DNA from: Cutibacterium avidum ATCC 25577 | Lineage (GTDB): Bacteria; Actinomycetota; Actinomycetes; Propionibacteriales; Propionibacteriaceae | Direction: 5' to 3' | Length of the DNA stretch: 64,000 bases | NCBI RefSeq assembly: GCF_000227295.1 | Contig: NZ_JH165054.1 | Span: 1,424,550 to 1,488,549, forward strand | Shown here: positions 17,577-25,379 of the stretch, one piece after another | How positions within the stretch are numbered: the stretch's first letter is position 1 | Layout: the number at the start of each line of letters is the position of its first letter | Position numbers and translations under genes: made by a program | The notes under the pieces: generated by a model | Database searches by the model: none | Told to the model about the DNA's origin: nothing | Seen by the model: the letters and a program-made list of their open reading frames with translations, nothing else

Positions 17577-17710
17577 CGTAGGAGTGTGGCGGCAAGCCAT
17601 CCTGGTGGGACGGTACCCGTTGTCCGTGACGGCTTTGAACACAGACGTGCGAGCCCGGCTGGAGGTTTGGGAGGCGTCGTTACCCTTGTCGTCATGAGGA
17701 GGGATCGCTC

Positions 17711-18043
17711 ATGACGTTGGGTCAGCGCCATGTCATTGGCATCGTGTTGCGTGTCACAGGCTTGGCCCTGCTCGCAGCCGCACTCCTTGCCCTGGAGTGG
17801 GCGTGGCGGTCCCACGCATGGAACGACCTGGAATCCGTTGACGGGCACTGCGTCATGGTCGGGGCACGGGTCGACGACGGACGTGTCCCGAGGGTGGCAT
17901 GCGAGGAGGACGGTGCCCGTTACGTCAAGGACGTCGTCAAGCCTGGTACGAATTGCCCGCAAGGATTGACGCGGGTGTCAGTGCGACACGAGCTCAGCCA
18001 CGACACCGGGTACGTCGGTGCCCTGTGCCTGCGACATCCCTGA
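17711..18043 (+). CDS. Small membrane-anchored hypothetical protein
   Basis: A 110-residue protein with a strong GAGGAGGG site. One N-terminal membrane helix (about residues 9-29, IGIVLRVTGLALLAAALLALE) is followed by an outside domain of about 80 residues with four cysteines that could form two disulfides (HC, AC, NC, LC). I do not recognise a family. It stands alone between the lipoprotein gene and a convergent gene, with a hairpin behind it. Confidence 0.65.
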   Translation: MTLGQRHVIGIVLRVTGLALLAAALLALEWAWRSHAWNDLESVDGHCVMVGARVDDGRVPRVACEEDGARYVKDVVKPGTNCPQGLTRVSVRHELSHDTGYVGALCLRHP

Positions 18044-18057
18044 CGTGAGGACCCGGT

Positions 18058-18088
18058 CCCGCCAGCCACCTCGTGGCCAACCGGCGGG
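18058..18088. terminator. Hairpin between convergent genes
   Basis: Outer arms CCCGCC and GGCGGG enclose an inner hairpin (GCCAC-CTC-GTGGC). It lies between the ends of the small membrane gene and the DUF885 gene, so it could serve both. There is no T-run. Confidence 0.45.
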
Positions 18089-18105
18089 ATCTCAGGCATG
18101 AGTCC

Positions 18106-19785
18106 TCAGGAGAGCACCGCTCGACGCAGCACGTCCAGCGGCAGAGCACCCATACGCAGGACCTTGGTGTGGTACTCCTTCAGGTCGAAGTTCGGGTCCT
18201 TGGCCTTCGCGGCCTCCCGCAGCTCCAGCCAGGTGCGCTCACCGAGTTTGTACGACGGGGCCTGGCCGGGCCAGCCGAAGTAACGGTTGACCTCGTAGCG
18301 GGCCGATCCCTCGTCCATGGAGACGTGGTTGTTGAAGAAGGTCCAGGCCTTGTCCCAGTTCCACTCGCCGCCGACTTCCTCGGGGGCCTCGAACTGGCAG
18401 TGTAGGCCGATGTCGAGGACGACGCGGGCAGCACGCATGGACTGCCCGTCGAGCAGGCCCATGAAGTGACCGGGATCGTCCATGTAGCCCAGATCAGCCA
18501 TGAGCCACTCAGCATAGAGGGCCCAACCCTCCCCGTAACCAGAGCTCCAGTAGTTGCGTCGCCACGAGTTGAGCTCGTCACGAGCAGCGATGGCCGAGGA
18601 GGTCTGCAGGTGGTGACCCGGGGCGCCCTCGTGGTAGACGGTGGTCAATTCTCGCCAGGTCGTGAAGGTGTCGACGCCTTCCGGCACCGACCACCACATC
18701 CGGCCGGGACGGGAGAAGTCCTCAGACGGAGGCGTGTAATACACCCCTCCGTCGTGGGTCGGGGCGATCATGCCCTCGATGTGACGAGCCTGCTCGGGAA
18801 CCTCGAAGTGGGTGCCGTCCAGGGTGGAGATGGCTTCGTCGGCGCGCTCCTGCATCCATGCCCTGAGGGCCTCGGTGCCGGAGATCTGGTAGGCCGGATC
18901 GGCGTCGAGGACCGCCATGGCCTCCTTGACGCTGGCTCCCGGACGGATGCGCTCGGCGGTTTCGCGCTGCAACTGCTCGATGCGGGCGAGTTCCTGCTTG
19001 CCCCACTCGTAGGTCTCGGCGAGGTCCACAGTGGTGCCGACGAACTGGCGAGAAGCAAGACGGTAACGGTCGATGCCGACGGCGTCGGTCTCGGTGGCGA
19101 GCGGAGCGATCTCGGTAGCGAGAGTCTCTGCGGTGCGACGGAAGTTGGCCTTGGCAGCGTCGATGCCCTCGGCAAGTTCCGACCTCACGGAGTCGGGCAG
19201 GTCGTCGGAGGCAGTCCGCTTGAGGTAGTCGTCAAAAAAGCCACCGTCGCCGGTCCAGGAGGTGATCTGTTCGACGAGAAGGTTCACCTGACGGATGGCG
19301 GGCGCGATACCGGCATCGATCGAGGCGCGCTGGGTCTGTAGCCAGCCGTCGAGAGCCGCGCCGGTGGCCTGCAGACGACGTGCGACCGTCGACACCTGAT
19401 CGGGGGTCTCGGTGGGCATGGCATCGTAAACCTCGCGGATCTCGTGAACGCCCGAGGCAATGCCGTTGAGGGTGAGGAGGTCGTATCCCTTGTCGTGGCT
19501 CTCGGCCTCCAGACCCAGGCTGGAGCGCATGGCGGAGACGGTGACCCTGTCGGTGTCGTCGGCAGGCATGGCCTGGTCGAGACGGTCCAAGGTGTCCATG
19601 ACGAGCTGGTACCGGGTCTCCATTCCGGCGGGGGTCAGGTCGTCGTACTCATCCTGGTTGAGGTCCAGGCCGAGGGCGGTGGCCAGGATGGGGCTAGACG
19701 CCACGAGGGAGCCCCAGTGGTGGTCGGCAACCTCGTCGACCTCTGACCCCATCTGGTGGGTGGTGTGTGCGTTGTCGTTGGTCAC
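18106..19785 (-). CDS. DUF885 family metallopeptidase-like protein
   Basis: A 559-residue soluble protein. It contains VYHEGAPGHHLQ (near residue 384), the HExxxGH-like zinc motif of DUF885, and further on YGEGWALYAEWLM, the family's conserved Glu segment that completes the site. Full length for the family. DUF885 proteins are thought to be zinc carboxypeptidase-like enzymes; the substrate is not known. No signal peptide is seen, so it is probably cytoplasmic. It is single, convergent with the small membrane gene and followed upstream by the tRNA on the other strand. Confidence 0.88.
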   Translation of the reverse strand: MTNDNAHTTHQMGSEVDEVADHHWGSLVASSPILATALGLDLNQDEYDDLTPAGMETRYQLVMDTLDRLDQAMPADDTDRVTVSAMRSSLGLEAESHDKGYDLLTLNGIASGVHEIREVYDAMPTETPDQVSTVARRLQATGAALDGWLQTQRASIDAGIAPAIRQVNLLVEQITSWTGDGGFFDDYLKRTASDDLPDSVRSELAEGIDAAKANFRRTAETLATEIAPLATETDAVGIDRYRLASRQFVGTTVDLAETYEWGKQELARIEQLQRETAERIRPGASVKEAMAVLDADPAYQISGTEALRAWMQERADEAISTLDGTHFEVPEQARHIEGMIAPTHDGGVYYTPPSEDFSRPGRMWWSVPEGVDTFTTWRELTTVYHEGAPGHHLQTSSAIAARDELNSWRRNYWSSGYGEGWALYAEWLMADLGYMDDPGHFMGLLDGQSMRAARVVLDIGLHCQFEAPEEVGGEWNWDKAWTFFNNHVSMDEGSARYEVNRYFGWPGQAPSYKLGERTWLELREAAKAKDPNFDLKEYHTKVLRMGALPLDVLRRAVLS

Positions 19786-19909
19786 GAGGATGACGCTATC
19801 GCGAGTCGTGGACAGGCGGGAGTCGCGTGGTGTTCCAGAAAGAAGCGTACCGGTTTCGCGACGAGGTCATCATGCCGGTATAGTCTTGCGAGCCTGCCAT
19901 GGCAGGCGT

Positions 19910-19985
19910 GCCAACTTAGCTCAGTCGGTAGAGCGACGCTCTCGTAAAGCGTAGGTCACGGGTTCGATTCCCGTAGTTGGCTCCA
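19910..19985 (+). tRNA. tRNA-Thr (anticodon CGT)
   Basis: The 76-base gene folds as a standard cloverleaf. The acceptor arms GCCAACT and AGTTGGC pair fully. The D arm is GCTC...GAGC. The anticodon stem ACGCT/AGCGT has loop CTCGTAA, giving anticodon CGT. The T arm is ACGGG-TTCGATT-CCCGT. The CCA end is encoded (19983-19985). A TATAGT -10 box at 19879-19884 and a perfect 14-base palindrome CCTGCCATGGCAGG (19893-19906) lie just in front. Confidence 0.97.
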
Positions 19986-20434
19986 TGAGCGCCCGGCCAG
20001 GAATGCTCGCATGGGTCGTCAGGAATTGACGACGGCTCCCTGTCTTGCCGATGGATCCCCGTGGTGATCTACGGTCGCGGTGGTGACCGCTGCGAACACG
20101 CGAGGGCCACTGACGACCTTGGTCAGGTGAGTGATCGCTGCGGGCTTCTTGGCGTGGTCAGTGGGGATCATCCGACAGGCCAGGATTGTGGGGGTACTGG
20201 CCTCAAGGTCACTAGGGGTGGCCGTCTTGGTGCTCGGTATCGGTGGAGCGATGGTCCTCTTTATCGCACTCTGGCGAGTGGAAATTGAGCAGTCGTTTGA
20301 GGTGCGACCCGCTGATAAAGTGACGTGTAAGTCACCATGCGCCTGGATAAGTACTCCATTTATCTGCGATTTTGTTCTGGGCAGGCTGCGGTGACCCTGT
20401 GGATGGCATGATGGCACTGCTCACGCTGGGTGGG
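19986..20434. other. Gene-poor stretch after the tRNA with one doubtful small frame
   Basis: About 450 bases between tRNA-Thr and the bacteriocin cluster. The only candidate is a frame at 20131-20394 (+), beginning at GTG right after an in-frame stop. It would encode two hydrophobic helices (IAAGFLAWSVGII and LGVAVLVLGIGGAMVLFIAL), then a polar tail. It has no clear ribosome site and may be a broken membrane gene, because the same frame before the stop also looks coding-like. The sequence seems less GC-rich than its neighbours. No direct repeat of the tRNA end was found by eye. Confidence 0.3.
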
Positions 20435-20455
20435 TCACCAATCTTTGGTTGGTGA
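20435..20455. promoter_or_regulatory. Perfect inverted repeat before the bacteriocin gene
   Basis: Arms TCACCAA and TTGGTGA (7 bp, perfect) enclose TCTTTGG. The element ends 24 bases before the precursor ATG and just before its GAAGAAGGG ribosome site. It may be an operator, or a 5' leader hairpin that affects translation or message stability. Confidence 0.5.
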
Positions 20456-20479
20456 GTACTCGAAGAAGGGATATTCACT

Positions 20480-20764
20480 ATGCAGAACACTCTGACTCAG
20501 TCCAGGTCATCTCGAGGCGCTGTTGGCATTGCTGCGTTGGTTGCAGTTGTCGGCGTTATGCTGTCGACCTTCACTGGCGCTTACATTGCCGGTATGTTCG
20601 GTCTTTCCACCTCCGCAGCCAGCCAGATCGTGAACGCGGTCTCGGTTGGCGGTGCTGCGCTGTCCATCGCCATGGCTGTCGCTTCTGGCGGCATTGCTGC
20701 GGCCGCCGTGGCCACTGCCAAGTGGGCCATCAAGAAGTGGGGCAAGAAGGTCGCAATCGCCTGA
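20480..20764 (+). CDS. Probable circular bacteriocin precursor (circularin/uberolysin type)
   Basis: A 94-residue peptide. Residues 1-12 are polar. Residues 13-33 are a hydrophobic leader-like helix. From about Ile36 the sequence follows the head-to-tail cyclised bacteriocins: AGMFGLSTSAASQIVNAVSVGG lines up by eye with circularin A (AGALGVQTAAATTIVN) and garvicin ML (IVNAVSAG). It ends in a basic Trp/Lys-rich helix, KWAIKKWGKKVAIA. The core would be about 59 residues, within the 58-70 of the family. Cyclisation would join a residue near Ile36 to the final Ala; the cut site is inferred. Ribosome site GAAGAAGGG. It opens a six-gene cluster with membrane and ABC partners, as in known circular bacteriocin operons. 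Confidence 0.82.
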   Translation: MQNTLTQSRSSRGAVGIAALVAVVGVMLSTFTGAYIAGMFGLSTSAASQIVNAVSVGGAALSIAMAVASGGIAAAAVATAKWAIKKWGKKVAIA

Positions 20765-20793
20765 TGGCCGTCTTCTTTCGAAGGTGGGTGCAC

Positions 20794-21342
20794 ATGAGGA
20801 ACCGCAGTTTCATCGCATCCTTCCTCTGCGCGCTCGCCATCTTCGCGGTGTCGGCAGTAGTCGCGTTCGGTACGCTCGACGGAGCGACACGAGGAGGTGG
20901 GGGCATGCTCGGCAAGCCCCTCGGGAGCTCCGGAGAATCTCTCTTCATTTCGATTCTTGTGCGAAATACCTCGGTTGTCCTGAGCTTGTTTGCAGGCGTC
21001 GTCTCAATCGGAATCATTGCGATGGTCGGCATTGCCTCTCTCGGTTTTCTGATAGGGGCGAGCACTGCGGCAGCTGCCAATGAGGTAGGGCTGACGATGG
21101 CATTGTGGTCCGTGAGTGGTTATGCCATCGTCGAGATCCTGGCATATCTGTTGGCTGCGACGGCTGGATTACTGCCAGTCGGCACCGCGGTGCTGACTTC
21201 GGGATCTCTCGCGGAAGAGAAGGTTGTCACCCGTTACTTCGCCCCATTGCGCCAGTCATTGGTCCTTCTGGCTGTCTCGTTGGTCCTAATCGTCGTGGGG
21301 GCTGGGCTCGAGGCGGCGATCATCCAGTCAAGAAATGGTTGA
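20794..21342 (+). CDS. SpoIIM/DUF95 family membrane protein of the bacteriocin cluster
   Basis: A 182-residue protein with five predicted membrane helices. LFISILVRNTSVVLSLFAGVVSIGI is the Asn-containing helix typical of the SpoIIM (DUF95) family, and the later LLPVGTAVLTSGS...A also fits. In circular bacteriocin operons (circularin A, carnocyclin A) a DUF95 protein is a standard partner needed for production or immunity. ATG 20794 has AAGGTGG 7 bases upstream; ATG 20764, which overlaps the precursor stop, is an alternative adding ten residues. Confidence 0.78.
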   Translation: MRNRSFIASFLCALAIFAVSAVVAFGTLDGATRGGGGMLGKPLGSSGESLFISILVRNTSVVLSLFAGVVSIGIIAMVGIASLGFLIGASTAAAANEVGLTMALWSVSGYAIVEILAYLLAATAGLLPVGTAVLTSGSLAEEKVVTRYFAPLRQSLVLLAVSLVLIVVGAGLEAAIIQSRNG

Positions 21343-21937
21343 CGTCATGAGTTCCGCATCAGCGAACCATGGTTCCGATGCTGTCGGGCATCTCAAAACG
21401 GATAGAGCGGTCGTGTGGACCGCGGTAGTGATGACAGGTCTTCTCATTGCCATTCGCCTCTGGATCCAGTTGGCGGATCGCATCAGCCAGGCCGGCTGGA
21501 TACGAGCCCGCACGTCGGACCTCGGGGACCCGGCGCTTGCTCAGCTTGCCGTCCGTCTCGGAATTGTCCTCGCAATCGTTCTCTCGACCCTGTTCCAGGG
21601 GCTGTATCTCTTTCTGTGTGCAGTTGTGGACGAGAAGATTCTTCCGGGCATCATGGTGCCCGTCAGAGAGAGCAAAGGCGCCGACGGAAAGACCGGGTTG
21701 GGTCCTGCGGTTTTCGTCGGGCTGTGCGCCACGATCCCGGTGCAGTTGGCGGCCCTGATCGCCGATGTCTCCGCGCCGAAAGAGTATCCAGCAGCGTTCG
21801 TCTGGCTCTTCGTGGTTGTGGTCGTCGCCGTCGCATGGACGTGGAGGCGGCCCGCAATGAACCGGGCTGGAATACGTGGAAAAGTAATCTCGACCGCGTT
21901 GTTACTGGTGATCAGTGCGATTTCTCTCGTGTTGTGA
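21335..21937 (+). CDS. Membrane protein of the bacteriocin cluster
   Basis: A 200-residue protein with five predicted membrane helices: VVWTAVVMTGLLIAIRLWI, LGIVLAIVLSTLFQGLYLFL, FVGLCATIPVQLAALIADV, FVWLFVVVVVAVAW and the C-terminal ALLLVISAISLVL. No motif identifies a family. In related operons, unassigned multi-pass proteins at this place act in maturation or secretion (CirC-like), so such a role is inferred. It overlaps the SpoIIM gene by 8 bases. The start is uncertain; ATG 21347 is also possible. Confidence 0.65.
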   Translation: MVDVMSSASANHGSDAVGHLKTDRAVVWTAVVMTGLLIAIRLWIQLADRISQAGWIRARTSDLGDPALAQLAVRLGIVLAIVLSTLFQGLYLFLCAVVDEKILPGIMVPVRESKGADGKTGLGPAVFVGLCATIPVQLAALIADVSAPKEYPAAFVWLFVVVVVAVAWTWRRPAMNRAGIRGKVISTALLLVISAISLVL

Positions 21938-21954
21938 CGAAGTGAGGAGTGTTC

Positions 21955-22326
21955 ATGCAAGTTATGTACATGCGTTCCCGGCGGATTCTTGCGGGAATTC
22001 TGGCCGTCACCCTCGGCGTGTTTGCGGTGATGACGCTGGTCAGGGATCCGCAAATCCCGGGCGTCATAGTGGGCATCGTCGGCATTGTCGTTGCGGCGTT
22101 GCTGGTATTGGTGGTCATCCGCCCGGGGACACACCTTCGACTTGATGTTTCCGCGTTCCTCAGCGGAGCGATCTGTCTTGGTGCCTGCCAAGGGACATTG
22201 GGGAGAAAACTCAGCGCTGCTGGGTACATGGTGGTTCCCGCTGTCGTCATCGCTGTTTGCTGTGCAACGGTCGCGGTCATGGTTCAGGCGGAAATTGATT
22301 CTCAGAGGACCAGGGATCGTCTGTGA
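21955..22326 (+). CDS. Small four-helix membrane protein, immunity candidate
   Basis: A 123-residue protein with four hydrophobic helices and an Arg-bearing N-terminus (MYMRSRRILAG). ATG 21955 sits 7 bases after GTGAGG. Immunity proteins of circular bacteriocins are small, hydrophobic and often basic, so this is the best candidate in the cluster by size and topology only. No family motif is visible. It overlaps the next gene (GTGA). Confidence 0.55.
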   Translation: MQVMYMRSRRILAGILAVTLGVFAVMTLVRDPQIPGVIVGIVGIVVAALLVLVVIRPGTHLRLDVSAFLSGAICLGACQGTLGRKLSAAGYMVVPAVVIAVCCATVAVMVQAEIDSQRTRDRL

Positions 22327-23807
22327 ACGCACCGACCTTCCGGACGGCGCATGACATCTGTGATGCCTCCTCCCTCGATGCCCTTGGGTGGGGGTTCTCT
22401 CTCAAGGGTTATCGAGTGATGCGCATTCTCATCGCCTTCCTCGCATTCGCGCTGGCAGTGGCGGTCGCGGTCGTGGGATTCGACTGGCTTGTCGGTCGGC
22501 TTGCCCAAGGCGGTGCTGTTGTCGGAGTCACACTGCCGCTGGTCATTGGCTTGTACGTCCTCATCCTTCATGCCTTCAGGGAGACGCTGACCTCCCGCCG
22601 AATACGGCTGACGAACCATCCATGTGCTGAGTTCTTCCGTGCCCTGGACATCTCGAGGTTCAGTGTCGTTGTGGCGGAAATGTTGGAAAGGCTCGTGATC
22701 ACGACCGCGGTCGTCGCGGGGCTCTCCTGGGGTGCCGGATTGCGAGCTTCGCTGTCGGGGATGCCGCCTACCACAGTAGGGGCTCTGGTGGTGATTCCGG
22801 TCGCCACCACCTTGGGCATGGTGGCCATCACGGCATGGGTTGCCGCGAAACTCAATAACTCTCACCGTTCCAGCCAGGTGATGGCTGCCTGCAGCGGCGC
22901 TGCTACTGGAGTCATCCTTGCTCTGGTCGTCAGATGGGTTGCTGAGGCCAGTCTTCAGCATCCTCGCGCCATGCGGGGTCCCACCTGGACATGGGTCGCT
23001 GTCGGTGTTGCTGTGGTGACGGTCGCAACTGGCGCCGCGGCGGTCACCGGATACGTCGCCCTGAAATCTGCTCCTTTCCTGGTGCGAAACAGCGTGTCTC
23101 AGGAAAAGGCCAGGGCCCACTTGCGTCGACTGAAAGGAATCAGCCCATGGGTGCGCGTGGTCATGAGCGACCTGTCACCAGTTCCGGTTGCGGCCGCACT
23201 TGCTCGCCTTGTCTTCCTTGTGTGGAGCGTTGGTGCATTGGTCATGGCCATCGCTGTTATGGCGCTGGGCGGCGTGGGTGTGAATCTGCCGGCGCGGATC
23301 GTCAATCAGCTCTCGGCCATCTTGCTGTTGATCCTTGGTCTGGTGGTTTCGGACCTGCTGTCCATACGCATCGGGCCCGCGGCACTGGCGCCACGCTGGA
23401 GGATGGCGTGGGAGCTGGGAGCCAACCCGATGCACCTGGCAATCGCACCCCTGGGCGTTGCCGTCCTCTTTGGTCTCTTCCTCGTCGCACCTGTCGCAGC
23501 GGCAGCTGGCATGCTGGGCGGTGACGCCCTCATCCCGCTGCTCGTCGTCTGGGCATCGATCGCGTGCGCCTGGGTTGCTGCTGCCGTGGCCAGTGACGCG
23601 GCTCTTCCAGACGGTACGGTTCCGGCCTCGACGTCCGTCGGCTTGCTCAGTGTCCTGGCGTCCACAGCGATGATGGTCTTCATCCTCATGACGGCCATGC
23701 ACGGGGTGGGTTGGATCGGCTTCATTCTGACCTTCGTCCTTCTGGGAGGTGCAACATGGTTGACGAGACAACGCGTTCTCGCCCTGCCATCGAGGCCATT
23801 GGCCTGA
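22323..23807 (+). CDS. Large multi-pass membrane protein, ABC-2-like permease candidate
   Basis: A 494-residue protein with about eleven to twelve predicted membrane helices in two halves and a cytoplasmic loop around LVRNSVSQEKARAHLRRLKGISPWVRVVMSDL. It starts at GTG 22323, overlapping the previous stop. Its end overlaps the ATPase gene by 52 bases, so the pair is probably one transporter. Large proteins of about this size (CirB/CclB-like) belong to the core of circular bacteriocin operons, and their biochemical role is open. An export or cyclisation-complex role is inference. Confidence 0.65.
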   Translation: MNAPTFRTAHDICDASSLDALGWGFSLKGYRVMRILIAFLAFALAVAVAVVGFDWLVGRLAQGGAVVGVTLPLVIGLYVLILHAFRETLTSRRIRLTNHPCAEFFRALDISRFSVVVAEMLERLVITTAVVAGLSWGAGLRASLSGMPPTTVGALVVIPVATTLGMVAITAWVAAKLNNSHRSSQVMAACSGAATGVILALVVRWVAEASLQHPRAMRGPTWTWVAVGVAVVTVATGAAAVTGYVALKSAPFLVRNSVSQEKARAHLRRLKGISPWVRVVMSDLSPVPVAAALARLVFLVWSVGALVMAIAVMALGGVGVNLPARIVNQLSAILLLILGLVVSDLLSIRIGPAALAPRWRMAWELGANPMHLAIAPLGVAVLFGLFLVAPVAAAAGMLGGDALIPLLVVWASIACAWVAAAVASDAALPDGTVPASTSVGLLSVLASTAMMVFILMTAMHGVGWIGFILTFVLLGGATWLTRQRVLALPSRPLA

Positions 23808-24421
23808 CCCTCGGATATTCCCCGGATCGGCCGGTTGTCCAGGACTTGTCGTTCCATCTCCAAGGTCCCGCGACAGTACGGCTCGATGCACCAAACGGGA
23901 CCGGCAAGTCGACCCTCGTTGAGGGGATCTCCGGCTATCTGCGTTCCACCCAGGGCGACCTGCTCGTCTGTGGGACGAAGGCGTCGGATCCTGCACTGCG
24001 GACGCGACGGCGGGTCTGTCGCGCCAAACCGTCGCTACATCCCAACCTGAGCATGGTTGACCACCTGACTCTCGCCGCTCGGTTGGCAGGCTGCGACAGG
24101 GAGGAGCCGATATCGCGTGCCAAGGCCTTCGGACTCGACGAATGGTTCGACTACCGCACATCCGCCTTGTCGACGGGAACCGCGAAACGGCTGTGGTACG
24201 TCATGTGCACGACGGGGGAGTTCGACGTCGTCGTCCTCGACGAGCCGTTCAATGGGGTCGATGAGGAGTCGAGTCGTGTGATGGTCTCTGACATCAACGA
24301 GTGGCGCAAGAACAGTCTCGTCCTGCTGGTGGCCCACGTCTTTCCGGACGGTCTCACCGTTGATGAGACCTTGGGCCTGCCTCGGACGACGGACAATTCG
24401 CGCCCCATGTCAACCCGTTGA
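23756..24421 (+). CDS. ABC transporter ATPase of the bacteriocin cluster
   Basis: A 221-residue nucleotide-binding protein. LDAPNGTGKSTLVEGI is the Walker A motif (Pro/Asn in place of the usual Gly/Ser). The signature is degenerate: SALSTGTAKRLW replaces LSGGQ. VVVLDEPFNGVDEES is Walker B with D-loop. The H-loop is seen in LLVAHVF. The protein is complete but about 20 residues shorter than common NBDs. GGGAGG precedes ATG 23756. Together with the upstream permease it would export or give self-protection against the circular peptide. Confidence 0.85.
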   Translation: MVDETTRSRPAIEAIGLTLGYSPDRPVVQDLSFHLQGPATVRLDAPNGTGKSTLVEGISGYLRSTQGDLLVCGTKASDPALRTRRRVCRAKPSLHPNLSMVDHLTLAARLAGCDREEPISRAKAFGLDEWFDYRTSALSTGTAKRLWYVMCTTGEFDVVVLDEPFNGVDEESSRVMVSDINEWRKNSLVLLVAHVFPDGLTVDETLGLPRTTDNSRPMSTR

Positions 24422-24483
24422 CGAGGCCGTGACCGATGTGGCCCTAATTGAAGACGAGGAAAGCGCCACATGGGGAGGCTGCC

Positions 24484-24739
24484 ATGGAAGTGGGTATTAG
24501 AGAACCACGTGACAGTTTGAACAAACACGTTGCGCAGGTCAGGAACGGTCAGACGATCGCAGCGACTGACCACGGCAAGCCAGTCGCCCGACTGGTCCCC
24601 GTCGAGCAGTATCCCAAGTTGGAAATCATGATTGCCGACGGTTTTGGTCACGCCCTGTCGGGTCGGGAAGCCTCGTCTCCCACATCCGGTGGACGCCGGA
24701 GCGATGGTGAGCGATTTCGTCGAACTGCAGCGACGATGA
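24484..24739 (+). pseudogene. Frameshifted vapB-type antitoxin
   Basis: ATG 24484 has GGGAGG in front. The frame begins MEVGIREPRDSLNKHVAQV and continues to RLVPVEQYP, a Phd/YefM-type VapB N-terminus. Near 24661-24670 a 1-base shift occurs. The expected C-terminus, PVDAGAMVSDFVELQRR plus stop, is found in another frame. Its TGA (24737-24739) overlaps the vapC ATG, the usual ATGA coupling. Without the shift the protein would be about 85 residues. As it stands, the frame runs on into vapC. Confidence 0.75.
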
Positions 24740-24953
24740 TTGCCTATGTCGACACGTCGTCAAGATCAGTGATCCTCTACTCGAAGTGGCGTGCACTATC
24801 GCGAGGGAGCAGCGGCTGCGCGGATATGACTCCGTCCACTGTGCTGCCGCACTGAGTGTCTGTGAGGACGACTCGGTCGCCGTACCTGGCGACCGAGCTC
24901 TCCTGACCGCCTGGCACGACTTGGGTCTCAACACGGTCGACACGGCCTTGTGA
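24736..24953 (+). pseudogene. Internally deleted vapC-type PIN toxin
   Basis: The gene starts with MIAYVDTSS, the PIN-domain beginning with the first catalytic Asp. It is then joined, in a different frame, to a VapC C-terminus from 24771: LLEVACTIAREQRLRGYDSVHCAAAL...VPGDRALLTAWHDLGLN. The middle of the domain, about 60 residues, is missing. The toxin cannot be active. Confidence 0.75.
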
Positions 24954-24962
24954 AAAGTCCCC

Positions 24963-25379
24963 TCACCTCGCCCAGAAGGTCGTGCAGTCCTTCTTGACCT
25001 CGATGGCGTGCCCGAGCATGTCGTCGATGAGTGGCCATGGAACCGGCTGATCCCACCTCACCTGCCACATCTTCTTGGACCTGGTGTAGCCCTCGTCGAT
25101 GATTCGTTCCGTGAAGGCATCAAGGGTCGCTGCCTCGAAGGCCAGGGCCAGGTGCTTGGCCGAGGCACTCCAGCTCGCGATGAACGAGCCATGATCAGTG
25201 AGCATCGGCATATTCCATTTCCACACCAGGACGAGATTCGGGTGGGTGCGCAAGGTCTCGTTGAGCAGGTCGGAGACGCGCTGACGGTTGGCGTCAACGG
25301 GGATGGCCGCGAGCCAGGCGTCGATGAGATCGGCGTTGTCGAGCGGTGTGGCGTGGGCGATGGTGCGATCGAGGGTCAT
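24963..25379 (-). CDS. DUF1801 (YdhG/iron chaperone-like) protein
   Basis: A 138-residue protein. LVLVWKWNMPMLTDHGSFIASWSASAKHLALAFEAATLDAF, with the later KKMWQVRWDQPVPWPLIDDML and final KKDCTTFWAR, matches the DUF1801 fold shared with YdhG-like frataxin homologues. The conserved Trp and Lys residues are present and the length is normal. The cellular role is unclear; an iron-related role is suggested only for some family members. It is a single gene in an otherwise damaged stretch. Confidence 0.8.
   Translation of the reverse strand: MTLDRTIAHATPLDNADLIDAWLAAIPVDANRQRVSDLLNETLRTHPNLVLVWKWNMPMLTDHGSFIASWSASAKHLALAFEAATLDAFTERIIDEGYTRSKKMWQVRWDQPVPWPLIDDMLGHAIEVKKDCTTFWAR

Noticed and set aside
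16059-17642. Long antisense frame over the lipoprotein hydrolase gene
   Set aside because: The plus-strand frame shows a lipobox and catalytic motifs; the antisense product shows no domain and is a high-GC shadow.
20449-20763. Upstream extension of the SpoIIM frame over the bacteriocin gene
   Set aside because: The precursor frame has a ribosome site and family similarity; the extension has no membrane or domain character and starts inside the hairpin.
24448-24855. A single 135-codon gene joining the VapB start to the VapC start
   Set aside because: The read-through product exists only because of a frameshift; the natural vapB end and ATGA overlap are found in the other frame.
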